In this document: one piece after another, positions 24,278-34,465 of the stretch
How positions within the stretch are numbered: position 1 is the stretch's first letter
How the letters are laid out: the number at the start of each line of letters is the position of its first letter
NCBI RefSeq assembly: GCF_019175385.1
Contig: NC_083341.1
Location: 66,001,800-66,065,799, forward strand
Origin: Lycium barbarum
Taxonomy: Eukaryota; Streptophyta; Magnoliopsida; Solanales; Solanaceae
DNA length: 64,000 nt
Direction: 5' to 3'
The notes under the pieces: model-generated
Told to the model about the DNA's origin: nothing
The model's input: the letters and a program-made list of their open reading frames with translations, nothing else
The model's database searches: none
Position numbers and translations under genes: made by a program

Positions 24278-25988
24278 TTGAACCTGCGGCAAAGGCGATG
24301 GTTAGAATTACTAAAGGATTACGATGTGAACATTCTATATCACCCAGGGAAGGCGAATGTAGTGGCAGATGCACTTAGCCGCCGATCGATGGGTAGTTTA
24401 TGTGGAGTTCCTTCGGAAAAGCAGGAAATGGTTCGTGAGCTCCATCAACTAGCAAGTCTCGGCGTACGTGCGACTGATGCAGGAGATGCAAGTATTAGCA
24501 TCAATGACCCCACAGTTTCATCATTGAGTCTAGAGGTGAAGGGACGGCAATATGAGGATTCCCAGCTAAGTCATTATCGAGATCTAGCTCACAAAAAAAG
24601 AAAAGTCTCCATTCGAAGTTTCCATAGAAGGGGTCCTTAGATATCGGGGCAGGTTATGCGTACCGGATGTGGCAAACTTACGCCAACGGATTTTAGAGGA
24701 AGCACATTATTCCCGGTATTCTATTCATCCAGGTGCAACAAAGATGTACCATGACCTTAAGTTGCTATATTGGTGGGATGGCATGAAGCGAGACATAGCA
24801 GGGTTTGTAGCCCAATGTCCAAATTGTCAGCAAGTGAAAGCCGAACATCAAAAACCAGGAGGTTTATTGCAAGCAATGGAAATTCCTACGTGGAAATAGG
24901 AAGAAATTAATATGGATTTTATGGTAGGATTACCCCGTGCGCGAGGGAAGTATGATTCTATATGGGCGATCGTGGACAGGCTCACAAAAGCAGCTCATTT
25001 TCTCCCCGTCAGGACTACATATTCAGCGGAAGACTATGCTAAATTGTATCTCAAGGAGATTGTACGACTTCATGGTATTCCTTTGGCCATTATCACGGAT
25101 AGAGGAGCGCAGTTCACAGCCAAGTTCTGGAAGTCCTTTCAAGAAGGTCTAGGTACTCGAGTTAAGCTCAGCACGGCGTTCCACCCACAGACCGACGGGC
25201 AAGCCGAGCGCACTATTCAGACCTTAGAAGATATGCTACGAGCATGTGTGCTAGACTTCGGTGGTAGTTCGGACGAGCATTTGCCTCTTATTGAATTTTC
25301 CTATAATAACAGCTATCATTCCAGCATTCAAATGGCCCCGTATGAAGCCTTATATGGAAGAAAATGCAGATCTCCAATTGGATGGTTTGAAACCGGAGAA
25401 GTACAATTGATAGGCCCCTACTTAATCCAACAAGCGGTTGAAAAGGTTAAAGTGATTCGAGACCAACTATTAACAGCTCAAAGTCGCCAAAAGTCTTATG
25501 CGGACAACCGCCGACGGGATTTAGAATTTCAAGCTAATGATTGGGTATTCTTGAAAGTCTCGCCAATGAAGGGAGTAATGAGGTTCGGCAAAAAGGGGAA
25601 ATTGAGCCCAAGATACATTGGACCTTATCTAATCATCCGCAAGGTGGGAAAAGTAGCCTATGAGTTGGACTTGCCTTCAGAGCTCGAATCTGTACACCCA
25701 GTATTACATGTTTCGATGCTCCGCAAGTGTATTGGAGACCCCACGAGGATTGTTCCGATTGATGATGTACAAGTGACAGAGAAGTTGACATACGAAGAAG
25801 TGCCCATTGCTATTTTGGATAGACAAGTGCGAAGGCTTCGGAATAAAAAGGTTGCTTTAGTCAAAGTTCTGTGGCGAAACGATAATCGGGAAGAAATGAC
25901 TTGGGAAGCGGAGGAGAAGATGAAATCTATGTACCCCCATTTGTTCCAATCCCCAGAAGAGATTCAAGATGAGACGTCGACGATATGA
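24278..25988 (+). pseudogene. Pol, RNase H end and integrase with chromodomain-like tail; one frameshift and one stop
   Basis: Continues directly from the TAG at 24275. 24278-24640 holds the RNase H end ([14 protein letters not shown]). A frameshift in an A run near 24593-24599 moves the reading to the 24669-24899 piece, which has the integrase zinc-binding H-H-C-C part (ending CPNCQQVK). A TAG at 24897-24899 stands where a Trp codon is usual. The last piece, 24912-25988, carries the catalytic core (IVDRLTK, ITDRGAQF and the Glu of the QAERTIQTLED region) and a C-terminal region ending EEMTWEAEEKMKSMYPHLF, typical of Tekay/Del chromoviruses. The DDE residues are all present. Confidence 0.88.
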
Positions 25989-26180
25989 GGTATGAATGTT
26001 TTAATTTTATGTTTTTGGTCGTGTGTGGCCGTAAATGTGTTGAAATTGTGATATAGCCCTGTGAGGCGATGATATTATGGGTCGTTGTGGTAAATTGGTA
26101 GTGCCAAATTACAAAGGAAACTCTGGCAAAAAAAAAATTCTAGAATCCCCGAGTGTCGAACATTCGAGGATGAATGTTCC
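25989..26180 (+). other. Gypsy 3' untranslated spacer
   Basis: Noncoding, between the integrase stop and the polypurine tract, with a poly(A) run at 26129-26138. Confidence 0.8.
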
Positions 26181-26195
26181 AAAAGGGGGGAAGAA
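26181..26195 (+). promoter_or_regulatory. Polypurine tract
   Basis: AAAAGGGGGGAAGAA immediately precedes the 3' LTR; it is the primer for plus-strand DNA synthesis. Confidence 0.9.
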
Positions 26196-28553
26196 TGTTA
26201 CACCTCGAAAGTTTTCCCGTACTGGTATGATGAGTGTATAGTGTTTCACTAAGTCGGGAATGGTTGATTATGAAATCTCGGAAAAATAATAAAGTTGCAG
26301 AGAAATTCACTGCCAGTGGTCGTATATGGCACTATACGGACCGTATAGTGGTTTACGGACCGTATAGTGCACTCGTCCTTCAACCTGCCAAAAATCTCAA
26401 CTTTCTGGAAATTGTTGAATATGATTAAATATGACCCAGTTTACGGCCCGTAAACTGGTTTACGGACCGTAAACCAGGTCGTAAACTGCCCTGTCCACCA
26501 GCCAAACTCTCTGCTTTTGGAGAATGCTTAAATACGTTCACTGGGACGGACCGTAAATCAGAATACGGTCCGTAAACTGCACATTACGGTCACTGTTCAT
26601 CCCGACAGAAACTCATTAAACATTAGCTTTTGAGTTATTAAAAGGAACTTAGGCCTCATTTTATTTCATTCATTATTCATGCAACTCAGGAGACCTCTAG
26701 AACTTTCCAAATATTTTCTCCACAAGAATTCAAGAGAATCACAAGGAACATCAAGATCAACACCACCAAGCTTATGAAATCAAGTGTAAGAACACCATAA
26801 AAGATCATCCAGGTCAAGAAATCCCACCAAGGGTGGAACTAGGGTTTTAGCTAAGTGAAGAATCTCAACTTAAGGATTGTTCAACCTTCATCCAAGGTAA
26901 TTTTTATGATTATTCCATATTGTTTGGAGTATTGGAAAGCATAGACACTTGAAATGTAGAAGAACATAGAAATGGGTTATTAGTGAGTGAATAGTGGAAT
27001 TGAACTATGAATATTGAAGTGTCGTGAATACAAATACGTTATAAATGATGTTTATATCATGAAACAAGCATTAAATGCATGAAAACACAAGGATAAGCTA
27101 GAGGTAGGAATAAGGGGAAATTGGGGAAAATGGTGGATTTTGCCAATTGTATGTAAATGACGAATGTTAAGTACGATATTGAGAGTAGTATCATAAATGT
27201 TGGGAGTGATATGAAACATGAGAAAAATGGTATGAACGATGGAAGCGCTGTACGACTTTTCCTAGAAATTGCGATACGTTCTTGTAGTTGGTCTATTAAT
27301 GTTGATATGAATTCTTTATGAAGGTAACGACGCGATATTGAAGGAGAACGAGTGAGCGATATCTTAGCTAAACGACCAAGGTATGTGAGGCTAGTCCCTT
27401 CTTCCTGATGGCATGAATCTTGTAGCACGAAATTCCTATTCTCTTCATGAGTTCTTATAGTCCGAAAGGCTAAGAGTCTAACTCCTTAATGTCTATATAA
27501 GATGAGGAATACGATATGATGATGCTAGTATAATGATGATGTTAATTATCTCTTACACTCACCTTATGTACTAGTTCCTTCAAGGTGAGGCGGAGTATCA
27601 ATAGTTATTCCATAATGGAATCGGGGGATCACGACCTTACGTCACCCCGATAGAATAAAGTTGATCTTGAGCCTTATGCATGTATTACAATGAGATAAGT
27701 ATTTTATGATGAGTATATTATTATTATGAGCATTTTATGATAAGCATGACATGAGCATTTCACACCGTGCCTAGTTGGTCGGGCAATCACCGCCAAGACG
27801 GGCAGCTATACGGATACACCATGACCTTCGGGCGTGGGCAGACACCACTAGTGGGCGGCATGAGATGGTACCCCGGACGCGGGAGGCCTGGACGCGGGCT
27901 AATAATATTGATTATCACACCGTTCCGACATGGACGGGAAGCTTTCATATGATGCATACATGTTATGAGGATGAGTATGAGTAAGATGGCACGCATGATT
28001 TCCTTTATGATTATCAGACAGATCCAGATATTTCACGTTGATGTTATCACTATGTTGTTGATGTTTTCTTTCATTGTTTATGCTTCTCATACTCAGTACA
28101 ACATTCGTACTGACGTCCTTTCTTCGGACGCTGTGTTCATGCCCACAGGTAGACAGGGAGGAGAGCTTGGCCCAGATCCTCAGTAGCAGTCAGCTAGTTG
28201 AAAGCACTCCATTGTCCGGAGGTGCTTAGGATTATCCTTTTGGTATATATATGTATATTTTTGGGCACGACGGAGTCTTGTTCCGTCCATGAATATACAG
28301 TATGTTAGTAGAGGCTCGTAGATACGCAGTGTGGGTTAGATGGTCTCACAAGACGTTTTCATATGCATGTATATTATTTGATGGCCGAAAGGCAATTGTA
28401 TATAAAGTATTTATGTTTGTTTAATTATGATTATCCTACAACTGGTATGTAAATTGATAAAAGAATATTAAATGAGCAAGATAAGTAGTAGAGTGAGCGG
28501 TGCTCGGTAACTAGCTCCGGGTACCCGTCGCGGGCCCTATTTGGGTCGTGACA
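26196..28553 (+). repeat. 3' LTR of the gypsy element
   Basis: Nearly identical to 18651-21007 over its full length, with the same palindrome array (26330-26590) and double hairpin (about 28093-28130). It is followed by the right target duplication GTTAT at 28554-28558. Confidence 0.93.
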
Positions 28554-29062
28554 GTTATACCCCGCAAAATATGTCTTGCTTAAACAGAATTTTTTATACA
28601 AAATTCTGGAAAAAATTGATTCAAAAATTAAAAGATGGCACTATCCCAGGACAAGATTTAATAAATCAGATTAAAACCACCATTGCACATTTTAAGGACT
28701 CCATTAATTCCAGACAAAAGGAAGTTTCCAGTCCTTTTGAGCACATTGCTCGAAAAATCCAGATGAAGAAACGGGTAATTCCCACAGAACAGCTTATATC
28801 CACATATGTGGAAGAATTTAAGTCTAATTTAATGCACCATCTTAATATGGAAGCTATTTCTAATACATCAATGACGTATGTTGGTCATACTACTGATAAT
28901 GATGATGAAGAAGAAGAATACTATAATACCCAAGTCTTAGCAGGAGAATCTCAAAGTCTAGATAATACCTAAGACTTTTCACAATTTGCCGCCCAATTCA
29001 TTGGCCAAACGGAAGAATCTTCCAGCTCTACAAGGGACAAGGGCAAGACACCGATGAAATAA
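28554..29062 (+). pseudogene. EPRV segment D: last ORF, 3' part
   Basis: Resumes the gene broken at 18650. It is open from the junction to a TAA near 28970-28972 (Glu codon in copy B), then continues in the same frame to ATG-AAA-TAA at 29054-29062. It contains the acidic run and Ser/Lys-rich C-terminus. The preceding GTTAT (28554-28558) is the right copy of the target duplication. Confidence 0.85.
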
Positions 29063-29771
29063 TTGGTGGGACCCGCCACTAGGCGGCTACTTTAATAAAG
29101 AAGGAATCTGCTTTTATAAAGCAACTTTAATTATTTGTATTGTAATAATTATGTTTTCCACTTTGGTCACTTTCGACCACTTTTTCTTTTTACTTTCCGC
29201 CTTTCTTTTTATCTGGCCATAATGTTGTCGGCCATTTACTTTTTTATTTTGTTGTTTAGTACTCATGATCCGTTATATAAGGATCATTCTTCTTAGGAAG
29301 AATGCAAGTCTTGGATCCCCCAAGCACAAGCTCTCTCCCACTCTCTCCCTTGTAAATCTTTCTTTTATAAATAAAAGTTTGTTTTTATAAATCTTCTTCT
29401 GCTGAGCACAACCTTCGTATTTAAGGTATAATTTTTTATTTTCCTTTTTGTTTATTTTATTTATAATTCAGTTCATGTTTAGCCTTATAGGCTAAATACT
29501 CTGTTGAATTACGTCACACTAGACTACTGAGATCATGGTAATAATGCTTTAATGCATCACGGTCGAAGCCAAAACATGATGTTCAAGGTTAGGTAGAGAC
29601 TGACCCAGGCGGACTGTACATGACCAGGCGGTGGTCCTGTTGTTAGCCCGCTTAGCCAAGGGATGGCGTTTAGGACGTTTGTTGGACTTGTTCTGGTAGG
29701 GACAACCCCAACGCCAGGGTTAGTAACCTGGTAAAACTGTGGTTACCTAGATAGCATCATGCGGCGGCGCG
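29063..29771 (+). promoter_or_regulatory. EPRV intergenic region, segment D: promoter, poly(A) signal, leader
   Basis: TATATAA at 29274-29280, a short hairpin with GGATCATTCTT/AAGAATG arms just after it (29282-29305), a CT-rich stretch (29330-29350) and AATAAA at 29370-29375. It matches 5499-6221 on the other strand. It ends at about 29771, shortly before the primer site would start, where a minus-strand coat fragment is joined tail-to-tail. Confidence 0.8.
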
Positions 29772-30175
29772 ATCCAGCGTACAAATAACATTAGCTACAG
29801 GTGCTTCATGGCCAGGCTCCTGCTTAACAGCGGTTAAAATATAATGACGTTGTGTTGGAGTTAAATAATTATCCCACCAACCTTTTAATTGGCCAGTGAA
29901 ACCAGCTATAATCATATCTGCAATAACTTTTTCAATATTTTTATGGACTTTGCAGATAGTGTTGTACATCAACATCCTATGAATAGTACAATAAATCTGA
30001 CGTCCAGTATAACCGTCAATATTCCATTCATATATTTCCTTACCACTATAACTGTTTGAAATAACGTGTTCATGTTCATCAATTTTATTAATATCTGATG
30101 TTATGCGAGCCTTATAATCAATATCAGATAAATATCCATCATCTGCTGCTATTAAAGGACTGAGTTTTAAACCTT
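29772..30175 (-). pseudogene. EPRV segment E: coat-protein N-terminal fragment
   Basis: Minus strand; matches the first part of the coat region up to just after KGWWDNYLT, then is cut at the junction with segment D (about 29772-29780). About 85 nt near 30078 are missing compared with copy B, shifting the frame. Confidence 0.8.
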
Positions 30176-30811
30176 TAAACTTTTCATCTAAAAGTTTTTC
30201 TAAATCTGATAAAGGTTTTAATTTAAAATCATGAATCTCAGGAGGAGGCTGTATACGTGGAGTACCAACAACTTCCTTCTATTTTTCTTTATCAGAAGTA
30301 GAGGTCTTATTAAGGCAAGCTAAAAGTTTATCAACCTTTTCATGTACTGAAAATATTTGTTCAACCAAAATATTCATATAACTATTGGAATAATTTTGTT
30401 GCCTTACCATATTATTAATATGTTTAGTTATGACAGGCAAACTATCGCTTTCAATCAAATTTGAAAAAGCTGCAAAATGCAAAGTTTTATCATCTTTGCC
30501 TATTTGAAAAGATTGTTGTGGAGGAAATACAGTATGACGACTTCTCCAAAAGATAATTTATAATCTCTTTCGAGAATAGAAATATTATTAGCAATATATT
30601 TTGCCATAAACCAAGGCACAAAAGATATAATCTTATTTTCTTTGGAAAGATCTTTATAAAAGTCTTCTTGGAAAATTATTGTTTCCTCAGGTTTAAAACT
30701 TTCAAAAAACCATTTTCTAAATGGTTCCCATTTGGGAGTATAGAACTCTCTACTAATTTGTAATCTTGCGGGTGATCCCTGACTAAAATCAATTTTTTGG
30801 ACTTGATCCAT
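30176..30811 (-). pseudogene. EPRV segment E: ORF2, frameshifted
   Basis: Starts at ATG 30811, overlapping the movement-protein stop by one base (TAATG). 104 codons are open (30811-30500); a single-base loss near 30534, compared with copy B, then shifts the frame. Homology continues (30482-30279 open), with a TAG near 30281. Unknown function; no recognised motif. Confidence 0.75.
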
Positions 30812-31860
30812 TAAATACTTGGAAAATCCATATCTGACGCAGTTAATTTTGGGTCTTGAATATCAGTGACAATATTATCCTGGTTAATTTTCAAATTACT
30901 AATTCTATTAGGACCAGTATCTCTAATCTGAGAAGTAGATGCTCTTGATGGAGACTGCACAATATAATTAAGAGGAGATATATAAGATCGACAAGAAGAC
31001 ATAGATCTAGGTAGACTAGATCGAACACTATTATGTTCATTATCTTCTAAAGCAGGTGTAGGTTCATGAAATCTCAATTTTATTGTCACATTTGGGATCT
31101 GTTCAATTTCTGAAATTTCAGTAAAAACATTTTGAGGAGGTGTTTCTCCTTCAATGACCCACTCTTTAGGGAAATCTATTTCATCCCACTTGATAGGTCT
31201 TCGAGTCATAATTTTGGATTTACCAAAATTAGTTTCTATTAAAATAGTTTCATTTTTGAAATCCATGATTTTGCACATAGGATTCATAGTATATAGTGGT
31301 TTATAATATATTTTATAACAGATGCATATTACCTCTGTACCTGGCATATAATCATAACCATGCAATTTGATACTTAATATTAAAGCATCTAGAGAATTGT
31401 CATCTTGCAAGGATACCTGCAAGTTAGGATAAGCATTGAAATAAACTGGACCATAAGCCAAACTTGTTTGAACTGTCCCTATGAGGGATTTTTTCCAGTT
31501 TCTATTTCTTCCATCTCTTAAAGCTGCTATAAAGCTTTCTGGTAAACCTCTTAAGGTTAAAGGTTTGAATGCAACCTGTACTAACTCAATATGCATAAAT
31601 CTATGGGTTACCCTATAAGGGGCAAGATCATTGTCAGATAATAGTCTAAATGTAGCATGATCACTATCTACAGTCATAGTTTCTTCAGTAGTTTTAACTA
31701 CTTGTTTGAGACCTATTTTCTCAAAAGTACCCATCTGATATATTAATCTAGGTTCTATTTTAGGAATCGTCCATTTATTAAGGAGATCAAGTTCTTGAGG
31801 AGTATCATATTCCTCTTTCTTATTGTTTTTAACAGTTCTTTTTCTATTTATAAAATTCAT
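30811..31860 (-). CDS. EPRV movement protein, intact frame of 349 codons (segment E)
   Basis: The only complete viral frame in the window. It resembles caulimovirid 30K-type movement proteins: the central part with YRVTHRFMHIELVQVAFKP (about residues 82-100), followed by the LRDGRN string near 114-119, is the recognisable block. The C-terminal third is Ser/Pro-rich and probably disordered. ATG 31860 lies 47 nt after the primer site, and the stop overlaps the ORF2 ATG. It is flanked by broken genes and has no promoter directly upstream, so expression is doubtful. It is most likely an old integrated copy that happens to lack stops. Confidence 0.85.
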   Translation of the reverse strand: MNFINRKRTVKNNKKEEYDTPQELDLLNKWTIPKIEPRLIYQMGTFEKIGLKQVVKTTEETMTVDSDHATFRLLSDNDLAPYRVTHRFMHIELVQVAFKPLTLRGLPESFIAALRDGRNRNWKKSLIGTVQTSLAYGPVYFNAYPNLQVSLQDDNSLDALILSIKLHGYDYMPGTEVICICYKIYYKPLYTMNPMCKIMDFKNETILIETNFGKSKIMTRRPIKWDEIDFPKEWVIEGETPPQNVFTEISEIEQIPNVTIKLRFHEPTPALEDNEHNSVRSSLPRSMSSCRSYISPLNYIVQSPSRASTSQIRDTGPNRISNLKINQDNIVTDIQDPKLTASDMDFPSI

Positions 31861-31906
31861 GATATGAAATCGTTGAATTACATCACCTATTACTACTGGA
31901 ACACCA

Positions 31907-31920
31907 TGGCTTTGATACCA
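31907..31920 (-). promoter_or_regulatory. EPRV primer-binding site, segment E (one mismatch)
   Basis: The minus strand reads TGGTATCAAAGCCA, one change from the tRNA-Met complement found at 5485-5498. A second primer-site-like string, TGGTATCAGAGCTA, lies on the plus strand at about 31951-31964, making an imperfect inverted repeat. Confidence 0.8.
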
Positions 31921-31974
31921 TTAAGACAGCAGGATCGCGCTGTCACATGATGCCTGGTATCAGAGCTAGGTTAA

Positions 31975-31988
31975 TCATTATCATTATG

Positions 31989-32084
<96 letters not shown>
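31975..32084. repeat. Inverted microsatellite (ATT)n-(AAT)n
   Basis: A run of ATT (about 31988-32028) passes directly into a run of AAT (about 32029-32082), so the block is a perfect AT-only inverted repeat with arms of some 40 nt. Reading frames of Leu/Ile runs across it are artefacts. Confidence 0.9.
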
Positions 32085-32085
<1 letters not shown>

Positions 32086-32160
32086 GGATGAAAGCAATAG
32101 AAATAGAGAGATAAGAGATGAGAACTTTCTTATTCATCCAAGTGTGTTCAAGTGTACAAC
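32085..32160 (-). repeat. Partial duplicate of the copia LTR
   Basis: About 75 bp match 32317-32392 inside the copia LTR almost exactly and are separated from it by a second microsatellite. It is probably a local duplication or slippage product. Confidence 0.8.
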
Positions 32161-32210
32161 CATTATCATTATCATTATTATCGTTGTTATTATTATTATT
32201 ATTATTATTA

Positions 32211-32284
<74 letters not shown>
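32161..32284. repeat. Compound microsatellite (ATT/ATC)n then (AAG)n
   Basis: Imperfect ATT/ATC repeats up to about 32241, then a pure AAG run to 32283 that abuts the copia LTR. Confidence 0.9.
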
Positions 32285-32614
32285 TGGAAGATCAAGCTAA
32301 AAGGGTAACGATATAAAAGGATGAAAGCAATAGAAATAAAGAGACAAGAGATGAGAACTTTCTTATTCATCCAAGTGAGTTCAAGTGTACAACCATTACA
32401 TTCAATCCTACTATTTATAGGAATACATTGAGAGGGTGTGTCATAAACATGGGTAATAACATTTGGGGGCTATAGAAATAAAGTGTGGGAGTAGTGGTCA
32501 TGAAGTAATGGGAGTTTCTTCTTCAAGAGTTATGAACATGGAGGAGGTGAGACATAATGGTGAAGAGTAGTGGGGGAAACTACATGGACATCCACATTAA
32601 TATATTTCATAACA
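32285..32614 (-). repeat. 3' LTR of the copia element
   Basis: 330 bp; minus-strand start TGTTATG at 32614, end TTCCA at 32285. The flanking purine-rich AAGGGAGAG (minus, 32615-32623) is the polypurine tract. Confidence 0.85.
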
Positions 32615-34465
32615 CTCTCCCTTGGATGTCCATAGATGATGTGTCTCGTGAAAACCTTACTAGGAAAAATCCAGTGGGGAAAAATTCTAGTGAAGAAAAA
32701 AGAGTACAAATATCTTTGTAATACGCATTGCTTGCTGCCTCATTAAAAACCTTGCAAGAAAAACCCAGTGGGACAAAATCTCGGCTAAGGAAAAAAGAGT
32801 ACAGCGTGTATTATACTCCCCTTGATTAAAATATTACTTAATTCTTGGAGACGCCGCATCCAAATCTTTTATACTGGCTTCTCAGATGTCGAGGTTGGTA
32901 ATGCTTTAGTGCAAACATCCGTCAAATTATTAATCAAGCGTATTCGTTGAATATCTATTTCACCTTTCTGCTGAAGATCATGTCTGGAAAAAAAAATTGT
33001 GGTGAAATGTATCGTATTTCGTCTCCTTTGATCTATCTTTCAATTTGAGTTGTGCAAGCTTCGTAAAATATTGTTAAAATCTTCATTTCCAAATGAACAT
33101 CATACTATTGCAAAATGTGTTGAATTATTGATCTTAGTCGGACACGCATTCCTGACTTGCTTTATAAGTAGCTATCACTTTGGCAGGACTTGAATAAGTA
33201 TCAATAATTGATTGTCATATAGAACGTCATAATGTGACAGTATCCTTCTCACATGAAAATCGGTAACTTGATTGAAGATCAAACTTCATGTAACAATAAA
33301 AATAATGCCCTGCATTTTACACAACCAACAAAACCTTGACAATATTTATTAGGATAAACAAATCTATATCAATAATCTCTTTTGTAGTATATAATAGTTC
33401 ATGATCCAATATACCCATCATTTTGATGAGGTCTAAATTATACTTATTATATCTAGCGATATCACAATCATCGGGGTACTCAATGGAATCGCACCATATA
33501 AAGATTTGCTGAAGCTTTATTTTCGTAAACCTTGTATGCTTCAGAACAATTTAAATCCCTATGGATTTATTTTCATTGTATTTATAGCCATATTGACAAC
33601 AATTAATTATACGCATTTAAAATTTTCATGTATTTCCAGACTGATAAGAAATCCCATTGCATCAACCGCAGCAGATACATACATCTCCATACAATAATGT
33701 AAGGACTTTTGTGAAAAACCTTTATGCCACAAGGCACAAGCCATACTTTATATTTACGATTTTTGTTTCTCATTTTACTTTTCGCACAAGAACCCATTTG
33801 TACCCCACTAACATTATACCTTGAGGTCCTTGGACTATAGGTCCAAAACATCATTTTTTCAAATAAAATAAAATATACTTGAACTATGTATTTTATTTGG
33901 CCAATCATTATATCTGTCCACATTTGACAGATTTGAATTCAAGATCCTCATCACCATCTAATGTTGAGCGCTACATTATTTCAAAGATACCGGTTCCAAT
34001 ACGATATAACTTATCGAGATCTCTTTAATTTCATCATTTTCAGGTACCTGAACCTAACCAAAGGTTGTTTTGACATATTATGTCGTGGTGCTATTTTAAA
34101 GCACTTGCGTCATTAGCATGTCCATCTGGATCATTTGCTCCCCTCCTTCAAGGAGTTTTATCTTTGGAACCGATCAGTCTATCGCCATAGACTCATGTCC
34201 TTCAAGGACTTTAATTCTAATTGGAATTGGAGCATTTGCAGCTAGAATATAATATTCACTTTTGGGTCAGTAAATGCGTCTTGGCAGTTAACTTGAATTA
34301 TCCTTTCAACGAGGATCATATTAGTGATAATTCATTACATATGCCTTATTTTTCAGCCGCTTATCATCCCTCCCCCTAATGTTAGGAAATCTAACATTTG
34401 CTCCCAACATTATTTGAGGACCCATCTTTATGCGTTGTGGTAGAGCACTTAAATCATATACCGCA
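32615..34465 (-). pseudogene. Copia pol relic (RT/RNase H end)
   Basis: Noncoding now. Minus-strand reading near 33950-34465 gives broken matches to copia pol between integrase and RT (a MGPQ-type string and an ISISYV-type string before the NNIV region). The 32640-32830 part has the repeated ACCCAGTGGG-type strings common at the 3' ends of these elements. Confidence 0.6.

Larger units (their letters stand above)
18651..28553 (+). mobile_element. Complete Ty3/gypsy retrotransposon (Tekay/Del-like chromovirus), 9903 bp
   Basis: It has 5' and 3' LTRs of 2357 and 2358 bp, a tRNA-Met primer site, gag-pol in the order GAG, PR, RT, RNase H, integrase and C-terminal chromodomain-like region, a polypurine tract, and a 5-bp target duplication GTTAT. 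By eye I count about 25 differences between the LTRs (near 1%), so the insertion is young compared with the viral copies it interrupts. Pol carries two stops and one frameshift, so it is not autonomous as it stands. The clade assignment rests on the C-terminal sequence and gene order. Confidence 0.93.
2414..31968. other. Endogenous pararetrovirus (EPRV) locus, rearranged cluster of caulimovirid copies
   Basis: Five segments of one viral type lie in alternating orientation: A + 2414-5255, B - 5256-12285, C/D + 12286-29771, E - 29772-31968. The locus is split by a solo LTR (12560-13954) and a gypsy element (18651-28553). The order of movement protein, ORF2, coat protein, PR-RT-RNase H and a last ORF, the tRNA-Met primer site and the lack of an integrase fit Caulimoviridae. 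A solendovirus-like origin is my best guess, since such copies are common in Solanaceae; a petuvirus relative is the alternative. No copy has a full set of open genes. Segment joins show short microhomologies. Confidence 0.9.

Noticed and set aside
29426..29471. GT...AG intron-like stretch in the viral leader
   Set aside because: Only about 45 nt, below usual plant intron size, and very T-rich by composition.
31943..32370. Two minus-strand frames with long Leu and Ile runs that look like membrane proteins
   Set aside because: They are translations of ATT/AAT/AAG microsatellites; no composition or context of a real gene.
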